From Hyphomicrobiales bacterium (lineage in GTDB: Bacteria; Pseudomonadota; Alphaproteobacteria; Rhizobiales; Rhizobiaceae), in the NCBI GenBank assembly GCA_900473805.1, contig UCMS01000003.1, positions 124,001-188,000 of the forward strand: a stretch of DNA of 64,000 nt, written 5' to 3'. Position 1 is the first letter of the stretch; every line of letters starts with the position of its first letter. Of the stretch, positions 15,434-27,425 are shown piece after piece. The translations under genes were made by a program, and so were the position numbers. The notes under the pieces were generated by a model, which saw only the letters and a list, made by a program, of their open reading frames with translations, searched no databases and was not told where the DNA came from.

Positions 15434-16657
15434 ATGAGACGGGTTGTAGTAACGGGTCTTGGCATTGTGTCCTCCATCGGTGCCGATGCCGCTGAAGTCA
15501 CGGCGTCGCTGCGCAATGCCAAGTCGGGCATCACCTTTTCTCCCGATTTCGCCGAGAACGGTTTCAAGTGCCAGGTCTGGGGCAAGCCGACCCTCGACCC
15601 GACCGAACTGGTCGATCGTCGCGCCATGCGGTTCCTGTCCCAGGGCGGCGCATGGAACCATGTCGCCATGAAGCAGGCGATCGCTGACGCCGGTCTCGAA
15701 GACGCCGACTATCAGCAGAACGAGCGCGTCGGCATCATCATGGGCTCCGGTGGGCCTTCCACCCGGCAGATCGTCGAAGCGGCCGATATCGTCCGCCAGA
15801 ACAAGAGCCCCAAGCGCATCGGCCCGTTCGCGGTGCCGAAGGCCATGTCGTCGACCGCCTCTGCCACGCTTGCCACCTGGTTCAAGCTGCACGGCGTCAA
15901 CTACTCGATCTCGTCGGCCTGCTCGACCTCCGCCCATTGCATCGGCAATGCCTATGAGATGATCCAGTGGGGCAAGCAGGATATGGTCTTTGCCGGCGGC
16001 CATGAGGATCTCGACTGGTCGATGTCGAGCCTGTTCGACGCCATGGGTGCCATGTCGTCCAAGTACAACGACACGCCCGCAACCGCCTCGCGCGCCTATG
16101 ACGTCTCGCGTGACGGTTTCGTCATCGCTGGTGGCGCAGGCGTTCTGGTTCTCGAAGAGCTGGAGCATGCCAAGGCCCGCGGCGCCAAGATCTATGCCGA
16201 AGTCGTCGGCTACGGCGCGACCTCCGACGGCTACGACATGGTCGCTCCCTCGGGCGAAGGCGCGATCCGCTGCATGCGCCAGGCACTTTCCACCGTGACA
16301 GGCGAAGTCGACTACATCAATACGCACGGCACCTCGACGCCGGTGGGTGACAGCAAGGAAATCGGCGCAATCCGCGAAGTCTTCGGCGATAAGATCCCGC
16401 ACATCCAGTCGACCAAGTCGCTGACCGGCCACTCGCTGGGTGCTGCCGGCGTGCAGGAATCGATTTACGGCCTGCTGATGATGCAGGAGAAGTTCATCGG
16501 CGAAAGCGCGCACATCACCGAACTCGATCCGGAATTCGAAGGCGTGCCGGTCGTGCGCAAGCGCATCGATAACGCCAAGATCGACACCGTGCTGTCCAAC
16601 TCCTTCGGCTTCGGCGGCACCAACGCGACGCTCGTTTTCCAGCGCCATAACGGCTGA
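15434..16657 (+). CDS. fabB: 3-oxoacyl-ACP synthase I
   Basis: 407 residues. Active-site Cys163 lies in SACSTSAHC; the two catalytic histidines lie in [11 protein letters not shown] (near 298) and [12 protein letters not shown] (near 333); the GFGGTNATL glycine loop ends the protein. FabB elongates cis-3-decenoyl-ACP, cooperating with FabA. In several Rhizobiaceae a fabI enoyl reductase follows; here a terminator-like palindrome and then minus-strand regulators follow instead. Confidence 0.96.
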   Translation: MRRVVVTGLGIVSSIGADAAEVTASLRNAKSGITFSPDFAENGFKCQVWGKPTLDPTELVDRRAMRFLSQGGAWNHVAMKQAIADAGLEDADYQQNERVGIIMGSGGPSTRQIVEAADIVRQNKSPKRIGPFAVPKAMSSTASATLATWFKLHGVNYSISSACSTSAHCIGNAYEMIQWGKQDMVFAGGHEDLDWSMSSLFDAMGAMSSKYNDTPATASRAYDVSRDGFVIAGGAGVLVLEELEHAKARGAKIYAEVVGYGATSDGYDMVAPSGEGAIRCMRQALSTVTGEVDYINTHGTSTPVGDSKEIGAIREVFGDKIPHIQSTKSLTGHSLGAAGVQESIYGLLMMQEKFIGESAHITELDPEFEGVPVVRKRIDNAKIDTVLSNSFGFGGTNATLVFQRHNG

Positions 16658-16686
16658 GGTACTGGCCGCGCATTCCTGACGATCCA

Positions 16687-16717
16687 ATGGGGTGGCCTTG
16701 GCCACCCCATTGTCGTT
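16687..16717 (+). terminator. Probable terminator after fabB
   Basis: A perfect 11 bp stem ATGGGGTGGCC/GGCCACCCCAT (16687-16697 with 16700-16710) is followed by TGTCGTTT, a weak T tract. Confidence 0.55.
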
Positions 16718-16812
16718 TGGGGCCATGCGGTCGACGTCAAACAAAAGGCCTGGCACGTTACCGCGCCAGGCCATCGCCTTCCGAAGTGGTCCGCCAGCCG
16801 TGGGAGTACGGC

Positions 16813-17085
16813 TTACTTCGGTTGAAAGGGATCGGTATGCCGGATCACGCCCATCAGCAGTGCGATGCTGACGGCATGGAAAAGGTTGCGCGCCTCGAGC
16901 TTGATCTGTGCGGAGGCCAGCGCGTCACTGACCTCTTCCGGTGACAACACCAGGATATTACCCGCATCCTCCGCTCGCTTGCCTTCCGCAACGAGTTGCA
17001 GACAGCGAATTTCTCTGTCGGTCAGCAAGGAGAAACCGGGCTCCTGCCCGAGCGCCTGATAGGGATCGGTCATCATCATTTTCAT
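16813..17085 (-). CDS. Stand-alone LuxR-type HTH protein
   Basis: 90 residues holding only a LuxR/GerE-like helix-turn-helix: FSLLTDREIRCLQLVAEGKRAEDAGNILVLSPEEVSDALASAQIKLEARNLFHAVSIAL is a diverged version of the canonical LTxRExxVLxLxAxGxxxxEIA pattern. There is no receiver or autoinducer domain. Several starts are possible in the MKMMMTD cluster, with no clear ribosome-binding site. Probably a small transcription regulator of unknown target. Confidence 0.72.
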   Translation of the reverse strand: MKMMMTDPYQALGQEPGFSLLTDREIRCLQLVAEGKRAEDAGNILVLSPEEVSDALASAQIKLEARNLFHAVSIALLMGVIRHTDPFQPK

Positions 17086-17285
17086 TGCCGGGAAGCACCA
17101 TGGGAGAACGTCATGAACACCATGACGTCAGCGCGGCGGTTATAGGGAGACAGCAATGAAAGTCGTTAACCCTGCGCGCCAATTTTTTATCGGCAGACGC
17201 TAATAAAGAGCATCGTGCAGATGCCTTGATTTGCTGGTTCATTGAAAGACATAACATCCCGTTTGGCTTGTCAAGCGGTTCCGTC

Positions 17286-18314
17286 TCAAGCGGATTTTCG
17301 CTCCCGTACCTCGGTCGGGGTTGAGCCGAACCAGCGGGTCACCGAACGGGTAAAGGCGCTCGGCGCGGAATAGCCCAGCCGATAGCAGATCTCGGAGATC
17401 GGCAATTCGCTTTCGGTGAGAAGATTGTAGCTCACATCCCGTCTGATGCCGTCACGCAGCTCATTGAGGCTCGTACCGTGTTCGGCCAGGCGGCGCTGAA
17501 AGGTCCGTTCCGAGAGGCCGAAATAAGGCGCGATCTCCGAGAGCGGATAGTCGTCCTGTGAGACATGCACCAGCAGATGCTTGCGAACTTGATCGACGAA
17601 GTCACCCGGCAGTTCCGCCGCAGGCGGCCTCAGGCTTCGACACTGCAGATCCATGAGCTCGAACAGGCGTCGATCTCCCGTCGGGTTGTGGGTCTCCAGG
17701 AAAGCCTGTGGGAAATGCACGCAGTTCATGCCGGCGCCGAAGCTGACGCGCTTTGAGAGATACTGGCGGAAAGGCTGCAGATTGCGTGGCTTAGGCCGTT
17801 CCAGTTCGACTTCGACCAGATCTGCGGTCGGTCCGCCCAGATCCCGCACACGCTGCATCACGAGCCCGACAGACATGTCCACATATTGGTCGCGTTTGAC
17901 GATGATGGGAGCGAAAGTCCAGGCAAGATGCGCCCCCTGAGCGTCGATCACCAGCCGCGAATAGCTCGTATGGGTCACATATTGGATATGCTGGTCCAGA
18001 AAGCGGACGAGATCGAGGCCCGTCGGCGCCGACATCAGTCCGTAACCGAAGGGTCCGGTCGATCCCGCTTCATAGGCTTTCACGCTGGTGACGCCGAAAG
18101 CCTCCTCGTCCGCCAGCAGCGCACAGGCCTCCAGAAGCCTGCACAGACGGTCCAGACTGATGCGGGCTGTCATGTCCTGGAAACAGGCCGGATCGATCTC
18201 CAGCGCCTTGCAGATCGGATGGATGTCGATGCCGTAGGACTGCGCATGGACCACCACGGCGGACGCCAGTCCGGCCACGGTTGTGAGTTCATCGGTGAGA
18301 TTGCGCCCCGCCAT
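17286..18314 (-). CDS. AraC-family transcriptional regulator (Arabinose_bd type)
   Basis: 342 residues. The N-terminal two-thirds is the PF12625-like ligand domain seen in OruR/ArgR-type AraC proteins. The C-terminal part has the two AraC helix-turn-helix units (LSEIAPYFGLSERTFQRRLAEHGTSLNELRD and ISEICYRLGYSAPSAFTRSVTRWFGSTPTEVR). ATG 18314 is chosen for the AGGGA 6-7 bases upstream; longer in-frame starts at 18350 and 18365 lack one. The ligand is unknown and no obvious target operon adjoins it. Confidence 0.9.
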   Translation of the reverse strand: MAGRNLTDELTTVAGLASAVVVHAQSYGIDIHPICKALEIDPACFQDMTARISLDRLCRLLEACALLADEEAFGVTSVKAYEAGSTGPFGYGLMSAPTGLDLVRFLDQHIQYVTHTSYSRLVIDAQGAHLAWTFAPIIVKRDQYVDMSVGLVMQRVRDLGGPTADLVEVELERPKPRNLQPFRQYLSKRVSFGAGMNCVHFPQAFLETHNPTGDRRLFELMDLQCRSLRPPAAELPGDFVDQVRKHLLVHVSQDDYPLSEIAPYFGLSERTFQRRLAEHGTSLNELRDGIRRDVSYNLLTESELPISEICYRLGYSAPSAFTRSVTRWFGSTPTEVRERKSA

Positions 18315-18431
18315 GCCATTCCCTGTCGCCCAAAGGGAAGATCTTGGCATGAAATGGTAAGCCACGGCGCACCCGGAGTCGAGCGCGCCAACGGCTTCAT
18401 TTGCATCACTCCATCGTGAAACGCCGGCGCG

Positions 18432-19448
18432 TCAGCGTTTCGCCCACAAGACCTTGAAGCGCGCGTTGCGGCAGACTTCGCCATGCTGCTTGAAATGCGC
18501 CGCCAGCACCGGCTCGTAGGGGAGGCCGCGATTGGCAACCATCAACAGGTTGCCACCATTGCGAAGCGCCTCGTATGCCGCCTTGATCATGGCCGCACCG
18601 ATCGACGGCTCGGCCGCATGCCCTTCATGGAAAGGCGGGTTCATGATCACTAGGTCGTACTTCTCCTTGGTCGGCTCGGTCGCGAGATCCTGCCAGAAGA
18701 AGCGTGTGGTGAGATCAGGATGGTTGCGGGCGAGGTTGCGCTTGGCATGTTCGAGGGCCGTATGGCTCGCTTCGAACAGGTCGATGCGGTTGGTCCGCGG
18801 CGAGGCCTCGGCCAGCATCACGGAGAGATAGCCCCAACCAGCCCCGAAATCGGCAGCATTGCCGTCGAAGTCGGTGGGCAGTCGGCTTGCCAAGAGTTCG
18901 GAGCCCTCGTCGACATGCGCATGGGAGAAAAGGCCCGCTTTGGTTTCGAAGCGTCCCTCGACCGTCACGGTCTTGGCAGCCAGTGCCGCAATCGCGCCGG
19001 TCGCGTCGTCGGGGACGGTGAACCACACGGCCACGCCGTGATACTTCGGGGTCGATTCCGGAGCGAGCCCCAGCCGGTCCAGCTGCTTGCGCAGCGGCAG
19101 GATCCCTTCTTCCTTGGCCCCGGCGATCATCACCAGGCCGCCAGCCTTCACCCGCGAGAGAGCCTCGGCAATATGGTCCTCGTTCAGACCCTTGTGCTTG
19201 CTGCACAGCACCAGCGCGCCGTCGAAATTCTCGCCATCGACAACGGCCACCGGTTTCTGGTGGCTCATTTCAAGCCGGCGAAATTCCGGCCGGAAATCCT
19301 GGACAACGGTCAGTTCCGCCGCGAAACCTTCCGGCTTGGAAAAACCCGCCTCGGCGCCAAGGAAGAGATAACGCGCATCCGCACCCGGCAGCGGAACCGC
19401 CTCGGTGGTGAACGGATGAAACAGGGTCTTCAGCGTGTCGCGGCTCAT
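18432..19448 (-). CDS. rsmC: RsmC-like 16S rRNA guanine-N2 methyltransferase
   Basis: 338 residues with the duplicated architecture of RsmC: a degenerate N-terminal methyltransferase-like half and an active C-terminal half. The SAM motif is ADFGAGWGYLSVML (about 200-213), and the catalytic NPPFHEG is near 275. The E. coli enzyme methylates G1207 of 16S rRNA. It is downstream of pnp on the same strand but separated by a strong terminator, so it probably has its own promoter. Confidence 0.85.
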   Translation of the reverse strand: MSRDTLKTLFHPFTTEAVPLPGADARYLFLGAEAGFSKPEGFAAELTVVQDFRPEFRRLEMSHQKPVAVVDGENFDGALVLCSKHKGLNEDHIAEALSRVKAGGLVMIAGAKEEGILPLRKQLDRLGLAPESTPKYHGVAVWFTVPDDATGAIAALAAKTVTVEGRFETKAGLFSHAHVDEGSELLASRLPTDFDGNAADFGAGWGYLSVMLAEASPRTNRIDLFEASHTALEHAKRNLARNHPDLTTRFFWQDLATEPTKEKYDLVIMNPPFHEGHAAEPSIGAAMIKAAYEALRNGGNLLMVANRGLPYEPVLAAHFKQHGEVCRNARFKVLWAKR

Positions 19449-19494
19449 GGTCGGTCTTCTCGTTGGGCGGATTGAATTGTCTCAGGGTCTTACG

Positions 19495-19521
19495 AAAAAG
19501 GCGCGGGATGTCTCCCGCGCC
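19495..19521 (-). terminator. Intrinsic terminator of pnp
   Basis: On the minus strand the stem GGCGCGGGA/TCCCGCGCC (19500-19508 with 19513-19521) closes a 4-base loop and is followed by TTTTT at 19499-19495. Confidence 0.9.
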
Positions 19522-19548
19522 TCGAGATAGGGTCTAACGCCGACGCGC

Positions 19549-21693
<2,145 letters not shown>

Positions 21694-22008
21694 ATCTTGT
21701 CCTTCATATGCGGACCTTCGTCCTGCCGGAAGGGCAGGGGCGGGCGGTCTGCAATGTGCTGACGCAATCACGGGCAAGACAGTGGGAGGCTTCGGATCCG
21801 GCGGGTCGTCCCGCAATATCGCCCTCGGGCGCGGAAGCATCCAACAATCCTGCCCCATGACAGGTCATCGGTTGTCGTCGACAGATCCGGCCCATCCGGC
21901 CTGTCGTTCGTTCCGGGCGATCGTCGCGCGGAACCGGTCGCGGGTCGTTTCGCCTGACCCGGAAAGGCAACCGGCGGACCTTCGTCGGGAAGGTCCGCCG
22001 GGAACTTG
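21694..22008 (-). other. rpsO-pnp intercistronic region with a long hairpin
   Basis: About 315 bases without a gene. Just after rpsO a 12-13 bp stem-loop (21971-21983 with 21989-22001) is followed on the minus strand by TTGCCTTTCC, so it may act as a weak rpsO terminator or as an RNA processing site in the pnp leader. The rest has GC-rich sequence with no clear promoter. Confidence 0.5.
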
Positions 22009-22278
22009 TTAGCGGCGGATGCCGAGGCTGGTGATCAGCTTCGTGTAACGGCCTTCGTCCTTCTTCTTCAGGTAGTCGAGCAGCGAACGGCGGCTCGAAA
22101 CCATGGTCAGAAGGCCACGACGCGAGTGGTTGTCCTTCTTGTGACCCTTGAAGTGTTCGGTCAGGTTGTTGATGCGCTCGGTCAGGATCGCGACCTGGAC
22201 TTCCGGAGAACCGGTGTCGCCTTCGGCGGTTGCGTATTCCTTGATGAGGGCGGCCTTGCGCTCTGCAGTGATCGACAT
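22009..22278 (-). CDS. rpsO: 30S ribosomal protein S15
   Basis: 89 residues, the usual length, with the S15 signature [23 protein letters not shown] and [22 protein letters not shown]. It binds the 16S central domain. ATG 22278 follows AAAGGA. Confidence 0.97.
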   Translation of the reverse strand: MSITAERKAALIKEYATAEGDTGSPEVQVAILTERINNLTEHFKGHKKDNHSRRGLLTMVSSRRSLLDYLKKKDEGRYTKLITSLGIRR

Positions 22279-22442
22279 CGTAAATCCTTTCTGGAATTTA
22301 GGAATAGAAGTCGCCAAACGCCGGGATGTCGTCCAGCATTGGCCGTGAAGGCATGTGCCATTGGCACAAGCTGGTGCCGCCTATACTCCATTCCCGGCCA
22401 TAAGGAAAGATGCCAAAGAAAAGAGCATTCGACGGCACGGTT

Positions 22443-23372
22443 TCAGTTGAAGACCCGCCGCGGGTGAAACTCGCCACCGGCAATTTCGCCGATTGCCACC
22501 AGCCTGCTACCGGAAAGCGCCACCGCTTCCGGCTCGGCCACCGGGGCATCGCGCCCGCGCACGATGATCGGATTGCCCATCCGCAGCCGGTGTGCCTGAT
22601 CTTCGGTGATCCTGAGCTGGGGCAGGGCGGAAAGCGCTTCTGCCGTGTCGACCAGGAAGGCATCCAGCGCCGCCAGGCGCTCGTCCTTGTCCTCGATTGC
22701 TTCAAGCGCCACCAGGTCGGCCAGCGGCACCATGGTTTCTTCGGCAAACGGGGCGACATAGCTGCGGCGCAGCTTCGAGATATGCCCGTAGCAGCCGAGA
22801 TCGCGGCCGAAATCGCGGGCGAGCGAACGCACATAGGTCCCCTTGCCGCATTCGACTTCGAAGAAGGCCCGATCCGTCTCGCATTTCAACAGCGTCAGCC
22901 GGTGGACGTCCACTTCACGTGACGGGATCTCGACCGTCTCGCCATCGCGCGCCAGATCATAGGCGCGCTCGCCGGCAATCTTGATCGCAGAGAACTGCGG
23001 CGGGGTCTGGTTGATCGTCCCAGTGTAGTTCGGAAGCAGTGCCTTGATGTCGGCTTCGGTCGGGCGCTTGTCCGAGCTCTGCGTCACCTCGCCCTCAAGA
23101 TCGTCCGTCGAGCGTTCTTCACCCCAGGTCACGGTGAATTCGTAGATCTTGCGCCCGTCCATCACGTAAGGCACGGTTTTCGTCGCATCACCGAGCGCGA
23201 TCGGCAGCATGCCGGATGCGAGCGGGTCGAGCGTTCCGGCATGGCCAGCCTTTTGGGCATTGAACAGCCACTTGATCTTGCCGACCGCCTCGGTCGAGCC
23301 GAAGTCCACCGGCTTGTCGAGGATGAGCCAGCCCGAAATCGGACGGCCCTTGGGCTTGCGGGGTTTTGACAT
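22443..23372 (-). CDS. truB: tRNA pseudouridine-55 synthase
   Basis: 309 residues. The catalytic Asp49 is in [14 protein letters not shown]; the [20 protein letters not shown] and GERAYDLAR elements follow; a C-terminal PUA-like segment begins near 240. It makes pseudouridine 55 in the tRNA T-loop. It starts 12 bases after rbfA, so the two share a transcript. Confidence 0.95.
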   Translation of the reverse strand: MSKPRKPKGRPISGWLILDKPVDFGSTEAVGKIKWLFNAQKAGHAGTLDPLASGMLPIALGDATKTVPYVMDGRKIYEFTVTWGEERSTDDLEGEVTQSSDKRPTEADIKALLPNYTGTINQTPPQFSAIKIAGERAYDLARDGETVEIPSREVDVHRLTLLKCETDRAFFEVECGKGTYVRSLARDFGRDLGCYGHISKLRRSYVAPFAEETMVPLADLVALEAIEDKDERLAALDAFLVDTAEALSALPQLRITEDQAHRLRMGNPIIVRGRDAPVAEPEAVALSGSRLVAIGEIAGGEFHPRRVFN

Positions 23373-23384
23373 CTAGTTCTTTTC

Positions 23385-23789
23385 TCAGTCTTGTTCTTCG
23401 TCGGTGCCGAGGTCGCGCTGAACCTCTGGCGAGCGCAGCAGCGCGTCGATCTTCTGATAGTTGTCGAAGCTCGTATCGTCGCGGAAGCGCACTTCCGGCA
23501 TGTATTTCATCTGCCGCAGCTGATTGCCCAGCCGCCCGCGGATGAACTTGGCGTTCTTGTTCAGCGCGGCGATCACGCTGTCATGGTCCTTGACGCCAAG
23601 TGGCGTCACATAGGCGGTCGCGATCTTCAGGTCCGGCGACATGCGCACTTCCGAGATCGAAATCACCGTCTTCTCGATGACGTCGTCGCGAACTTCCCCG
23701 CGCTGCAGGACCTGTGTGATGGCGGCGCGCACCTGCTCGCCGACGCGCAGCATGCGCTGCGAAGGTGCCGATGAGGTTGCTTTGGTCAT
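23385..23789 (-). CDS. rbfA: Ribosome-binding factor A
   Basis: 134 residues with the KH-type RbfA fold: [67 protein letters not shown]. It assists late 16S 5' end maturation on 30S subunits. It sits in the conserved infB-rbfA-truB order. Confidence 0.96.
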   Translation of the reverse strand: MTKATSSAPSQRMLRVGEQVRAAITQVLQRGEVRDDVIEKTVISISEVRMSPDLKIATAYVTPLGVKDHDSVIAALNKNAKFIRGRLGNQLRQMKYMPEVRFRDDTSFDNYQKIDALLRSPEVQRDLGTDEEQD

Positions 23790-23946
23790 GGTTCAGTTGC
23801 CTTTCGCATGCGGCGGCCAGAGGTCTGACCGTCCAGGTCATGCCATGTGTTCTAGGTTCGGCTGATGCCGAAGATCGCGATCTCCATAAACAGCGAGCGC
23901 CGGAAAATCCGGCGCCCGAAGAGATCGTGGTTCGAAACGCCTGGGA

Positions 23947-26640
23947 TCAGAGCGTACGCGTGATGTGTTCCACGCGGAAGCACTCGATCGTGTCGCCGGC
24001 GCGGATGTCTTCGTAGTTCTCGAAGGCCATACCGCATTCCTGACCCATCGGCACTTCGGAGACTTCGTCCTTGAAGCGCTTGAGCGTCTTGAGCTTGCCT
24101 TCGTGGATGACCACGTTGTCGCGCACCAGTCGCACGCCCGCACCACGCTCCACCTTGCCTTCGATGACGCGGCAACCGGCGACCTTGCCGACCTTCGTGA
24201 TGTTGAACACCTCGAGGATCTCGGCATTGCCGAGGAAGGTTTCGCGACGCTCCGGCGAGAGCAGGCCCGACATCGCTGCCTTCACGTCATCCACCAGATC
24301 GTAGATGATGTTGTAGTAGCGGATCTCGATGCCGGCACGCTCGGATGCGGTGCGCGCCTGGGCATTGGCACGGACGTTGAAGCCGATGATCGCGGCGTTG
24401 GATGCCTCGGCCAGCGAGATATCCGATTCCGTGATCGCACCCGCGCCCGAATGGACGATACGAGCCCGAACTTCGTCGGTGCCGAGCTTGTCGAGCGCTG
24501 CAACGATCGCTTCGACGGAACCCTGCACGTCGGCCTTGATGACCAGCGGGAATTCCTTGAAGCCGGTATCCTGCAGCTTGCTCATCATCTGCTCGAGCGA
24601 ACCGCGCTGACCCGATTGGCGGGCAGCCGCCTTGTCGCGGGCAAGACGCTGACGATACTCGGAGATCTCGCGAGCACGGCTCTCGTTCTCGACCACGGCG
24701 AACTTGTCGCCGGCAGCAGGCGTACCCGACAGGCCGAGGATCTCGACCGGCATGGCAGGACCCGCTTCCTTGACGTGTTCGCCCTTGTCGTTGACGAGCG
24801 CGCGGACACGGCCCCACTGATCGCCGGCCACGATGATCTGGCCGGGCTTCAGCGTGCCCTTCTGAACGAGCACGGTCGCCACCGCACCACGACCGCGGTC
24901 GAGCTGCGCTTCGATGACGGTCCCTTCGGCAGTACGCTTCGGGTCGGCCTTCAGGTCGAGAATTTCGGCCTGGAGAAGCACGGCTTCGAGCAGCTTGTCG
25001 AGGTTGAGCTTGTTCTTCGCCGAGACTTCGACGTCGAGCACTTCACCACCCATGGATTCGACGAAGACTTCGTGCTGCAGAAGCTGCTGGCGAACCTTGT
25101 CCGGGTTTGCCTCATGCTTGTCGATCTTGTTGATCGCCACGATGATCGGCACATTGGCCGCCTTGGCGTGGTTGATCGATTCAATCGTCTGCGGCATCAC
25201 ACTGTCGTCGGCAGCCACCACGAGGATCGCGATGTCGGTCGCCTGAGCGCCACGGGCACGCATCGCCGTAAAGGCGGCGTGGCCGGGGGTGTCAATGAAG
25301 GTGATCTTCTGGCCGTTCTGTTCGACCTGATAGGCACCGATATGCTGGGTGATGCCACCGGCTTCGCCCGAGACGACCGAGGTCTTGCGGATGGCGTCGA
25401 GCAGCGAGGTCTTGCCGTGGTCGACGTGACCCATGATGGTCACGACCGGCGGACGGGAAACCAGCTCGCCTTCGTCGTCCTTGACGTTGAAGATGCCTTC
25501 TTCGACGTCGGATTCCGAAACGCGCTTGACGGTATGGCCGAATTCGGTCGCGATGATTTCGGCGAGGTCGGCGTCGATGACGTCGCCCGGCTTCATCATC
25601 TGGCCTTCCTTCATCAGGTACTTGATGACGTCGACCGCGCGTTCGGACATGCGCTGCGACAGTTCCTGAATGGTGATCGTTTCCGGCAGGATGACCTCGC
25701 GCATGACCTTTTCGCGCGTTTCCTGCATCTGGCTGCGGCGGAACTTCTCCTGGCGACGGCGCATGGAGGCGAGCGAACGGCCGCGCGCTGCGCCACCTTC
25801 GTCGTCGACGGCAGCGCTCGTGACCGTCAGCTTGCCGCGACGGCGATCTTCTTCGGCCTTCGGACGGGCAGGGACCTTGGCCGGAGCCGGCATGGCAACC
25901 TTGCCGCGGCCCGGAACAGCGCGCGGAGATGCGCGATCATCGTCGTCGTCGTTTGCCTTGCGGCCGCGGGCGAAGCCGGGCGCGGCCGCCGGTGCCGCAG
26001 GCGCGGCATTCGGGCGGGCTGCAGCCGGTGCGCTGGCAACAGGTGCAACGACGGGTGCCGGAACGATTTCCGGTTCCGGCTCGGGTTGGGGTTCTGCTGC
26101 GCGGCGGGCGGCCTCTTCGGCAGCAAGACGGGCGGCTTCTTCGGCCTCGGCCTTGCGGCGGGCCTCCTCGATCACGCGCTGCTTGGCTTCCTCGACTTCA
26201 CGAGCCTGGGCTTCGAGAAGTGCACGGCGACGCGCCTCCATCTCGCCCGCCGACAGATCGTGCAGAACAGCGCCGCGCGGGCGGTCCTGCTGGCGTGGCG
26301 GCTGCGAAGATTGCGGGCGCTGCGGCTGCTGGGGACGCTGCGGCTGCGGTGTCGGCTGGTGCACGCGGGTCTGCGTCGGTGCAGGCGCCGGGCGGGCAGC
26401 AGCGGCCACGGGGGTCGGTGCCGGTGCCTGAGCGGGTGCCTGGGCTGCCGGTGCTGCGATGGGGGTGATCGGCTTTTCGTCCAGCGGGCGGGTCGGGCGG
26501 CGCTTCACCGTCTCGACGACGACCGACTTCGTACGGCCGCGCCCCATGTCCTGGCGCACGGTACCCTGGCTCATCCCCGAGGGCTTCAGGGTGAGTGTCT
26601 TCTTCACGCCGATTGTCTTGTCGTCTTTGTTGTCGGTCAT
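23947..26640 (-). CDS. infB: Translation initiation factor IF-2
   Basis: 897 residues. The long N-terminal part (to about 310) is Ala/Pro/Gln- and Glu/Arg-rich low complexity. The G domain begins with GHVDHGKT near residue 403, followed by DTPGHAAF and NKIDK; domains II-IV end in [12 protein letters not shown]. It brings initiator tRNA to the 30S subunit and drives subunit joining. It lies in the nusA-infB operon; about 157 bases with a small GC-rich stem-loop (23897-23915) separate it from rbfA. Confidence 0.97.
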   Translation of the reverse strand: MTDNKDDKTIGVKKTLTLKPSGMSQGTVRQDMGRGRTKSVVVETVKRRPTRPLDEKPITPIAAPAAQAPAQAPAPTPVAAAARPAPAPTQTRVHQPTPQPQRPQQPQRPQSSQPPRQQDRPRGAVLHDLSAGEMEARRRALLEAQAREVEEAKQRVIEEARRKAEAEEAARLAAEEAARRAAEPQPEPEPEIVPAPVVAPVASAPAAARPNAAPAAPAAAPGFARGRKANDDDDDRASPRAVPGRGKVAMPAPAKVPARPKAEEDRRRGKLTVTSAAVDDEGGAARGRSLASMRRRQEKFRRSQMQETREKVMREVILPETITIQELSQRMSERAVDVIKYLMKEGQMMKPGDVIDADLAEIIATEFGHTVKRVSESDVEEGIFNVKDDEGELVSRPPVVTIMGHVDHGKTSLLDAIRKTSVVSGEAGGITQHIGAYQVEQNGQKITFIDTPGHAAFTAMRARGAQATDIAILVVAADDSVMPQTIESINHAKAANVPIIVAINKIDKHEANPDKVRQQLLQHEVFVESMGGEVLDVEVSAKNKLNLDKLLEAVLLQAEILDLKADPKRTAEGTVIEAQLDRGRGAVATVLVQKGTLKPGQIIVAGDQWGRVRALVNDKGEHVKEAGPAMPVEILGLSGTPAAGDKFAVVENESRAREISEYRQRLARDKAAARQSGQRGSLEQMMSKLQDTGFKEFPLVIKADVQGSVEAIVAALDKLGTDEVRARIVHSGAGAITESDISLAEASNAAIIGFNVRANAQARTASERAGIEIRYYNIIYDLVDDVKAAMSGLLSPERRETFLGNAEILEVFNITKVGKVAGCRVIEGKVERGAGVRLVRDNVVIHEGKLKTLKRFKDEVSEVPMGQECGMAFENYEDIRAGDTIECFRVEHITRTL

Positions 26641-26741
26641 TCCGTTCCCGTTCCTTCGAGCGAGGCCGGATGCCGAGCATCAGACCACGCCGTTCACATA
26701 CTGTCCTAAACCACGGAGGCCGGCTTTCGCCGGTGACCGCG

Positions 26742-27425
26742 TCATTGTGGTTTCGGGCCAGCGCTCGAGACCTGCGGCGTCGGGCCGCGATAGGTTTCGA
26801 GCAGAGTTGCGCGTTTCACTACACCCTCACCCGCCTGCCCTGCAAGCGCGCAAGCATGGATAAACGCATTCTGGCCCATCAGTTCGTCCAATTCCGCCCC
26901 GGTCAGAAGATGGAATGCGGGAATTTCCGCATCGGCTCCTGTTCCGAGGTGCCAGGCCTTTCGGGCCTGGTCGATCTTGCGTATGCCGTCCGCCGCCGCA
27001 TCCTTTGAATGGAACACCGCGATGGCCTCGCCATTTCTCACTGCGGCCTCCACCTTGGCAGCGCCGCTGATGAACTGGCCGGCCTTGCGCGCCATGTTCA
27101 TCATGCCCGTCAACTGGGAAACCAGCAGACGGTCGACGGCGGCCCCGAGTTCCGGATCCGCCTTCACATCCCGCTTCAGGGCGCGGGAAAAAAGCTTCTT
27201 CGCCACGGCCTTGTCCACCGCCTCGCGGCGGGGGCTCACCCAGCATCCCCGACCGGGAAGCGTGCGCTTCAGGTCGGGAATGACAGTTCCGTCCGGTGCT
27301 GCCACGAACCGCAACAGCGTATCGGGCGATCCGCTGTCACGGGTGACGATGCACATCCGTCCGTTCGCTTCGGAGAGGTCGAAGTCGTCCTCGTTCTCCG
27401 GCGCCTCGGGCGTCAGCGCGGTCAT
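26742..27425 (-). CDS. YlxR (DUF448)-L7Ae fusion RNA-binding protein
   Basis: 227 residues. The N-terminal YlxR/DUF448 domain (RMCIVTRDSGSPDTLLRFV ... PGRGCWVSPRREAVDKAV) is joined to an L7Ae-like domain (LTGMMNMARKAGQFISGAAKVEAAV). The protein lies between nusA and infB, where YlxR is usually found; the fused form is common in alphaproteobacteria. The ATG at 27425 overlaps the nusA stop (TGATG), indicating translational coupling. Confidence 0.9.
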   Translation of the reverse strand: MTALTPEAPENEDDFDLSEANGRMCIVTRDSGSPDTLLRFVAAPDGTVIPDLKRTLPGRGCWVSPRREAVDKAVAKKLFSRALKRDVKADPELGAAVDRLLVSQLTGMMNMARKAGQFISGAAKVEAAVRNGEAIAVFHSKDAAADGIRKIDQARKAWHLGTGADAEIPAFHLLTGAELDELMGQNAFIHACALAGQAGEGVVKRATLLETYRGPTPQVSSAGPKPQ

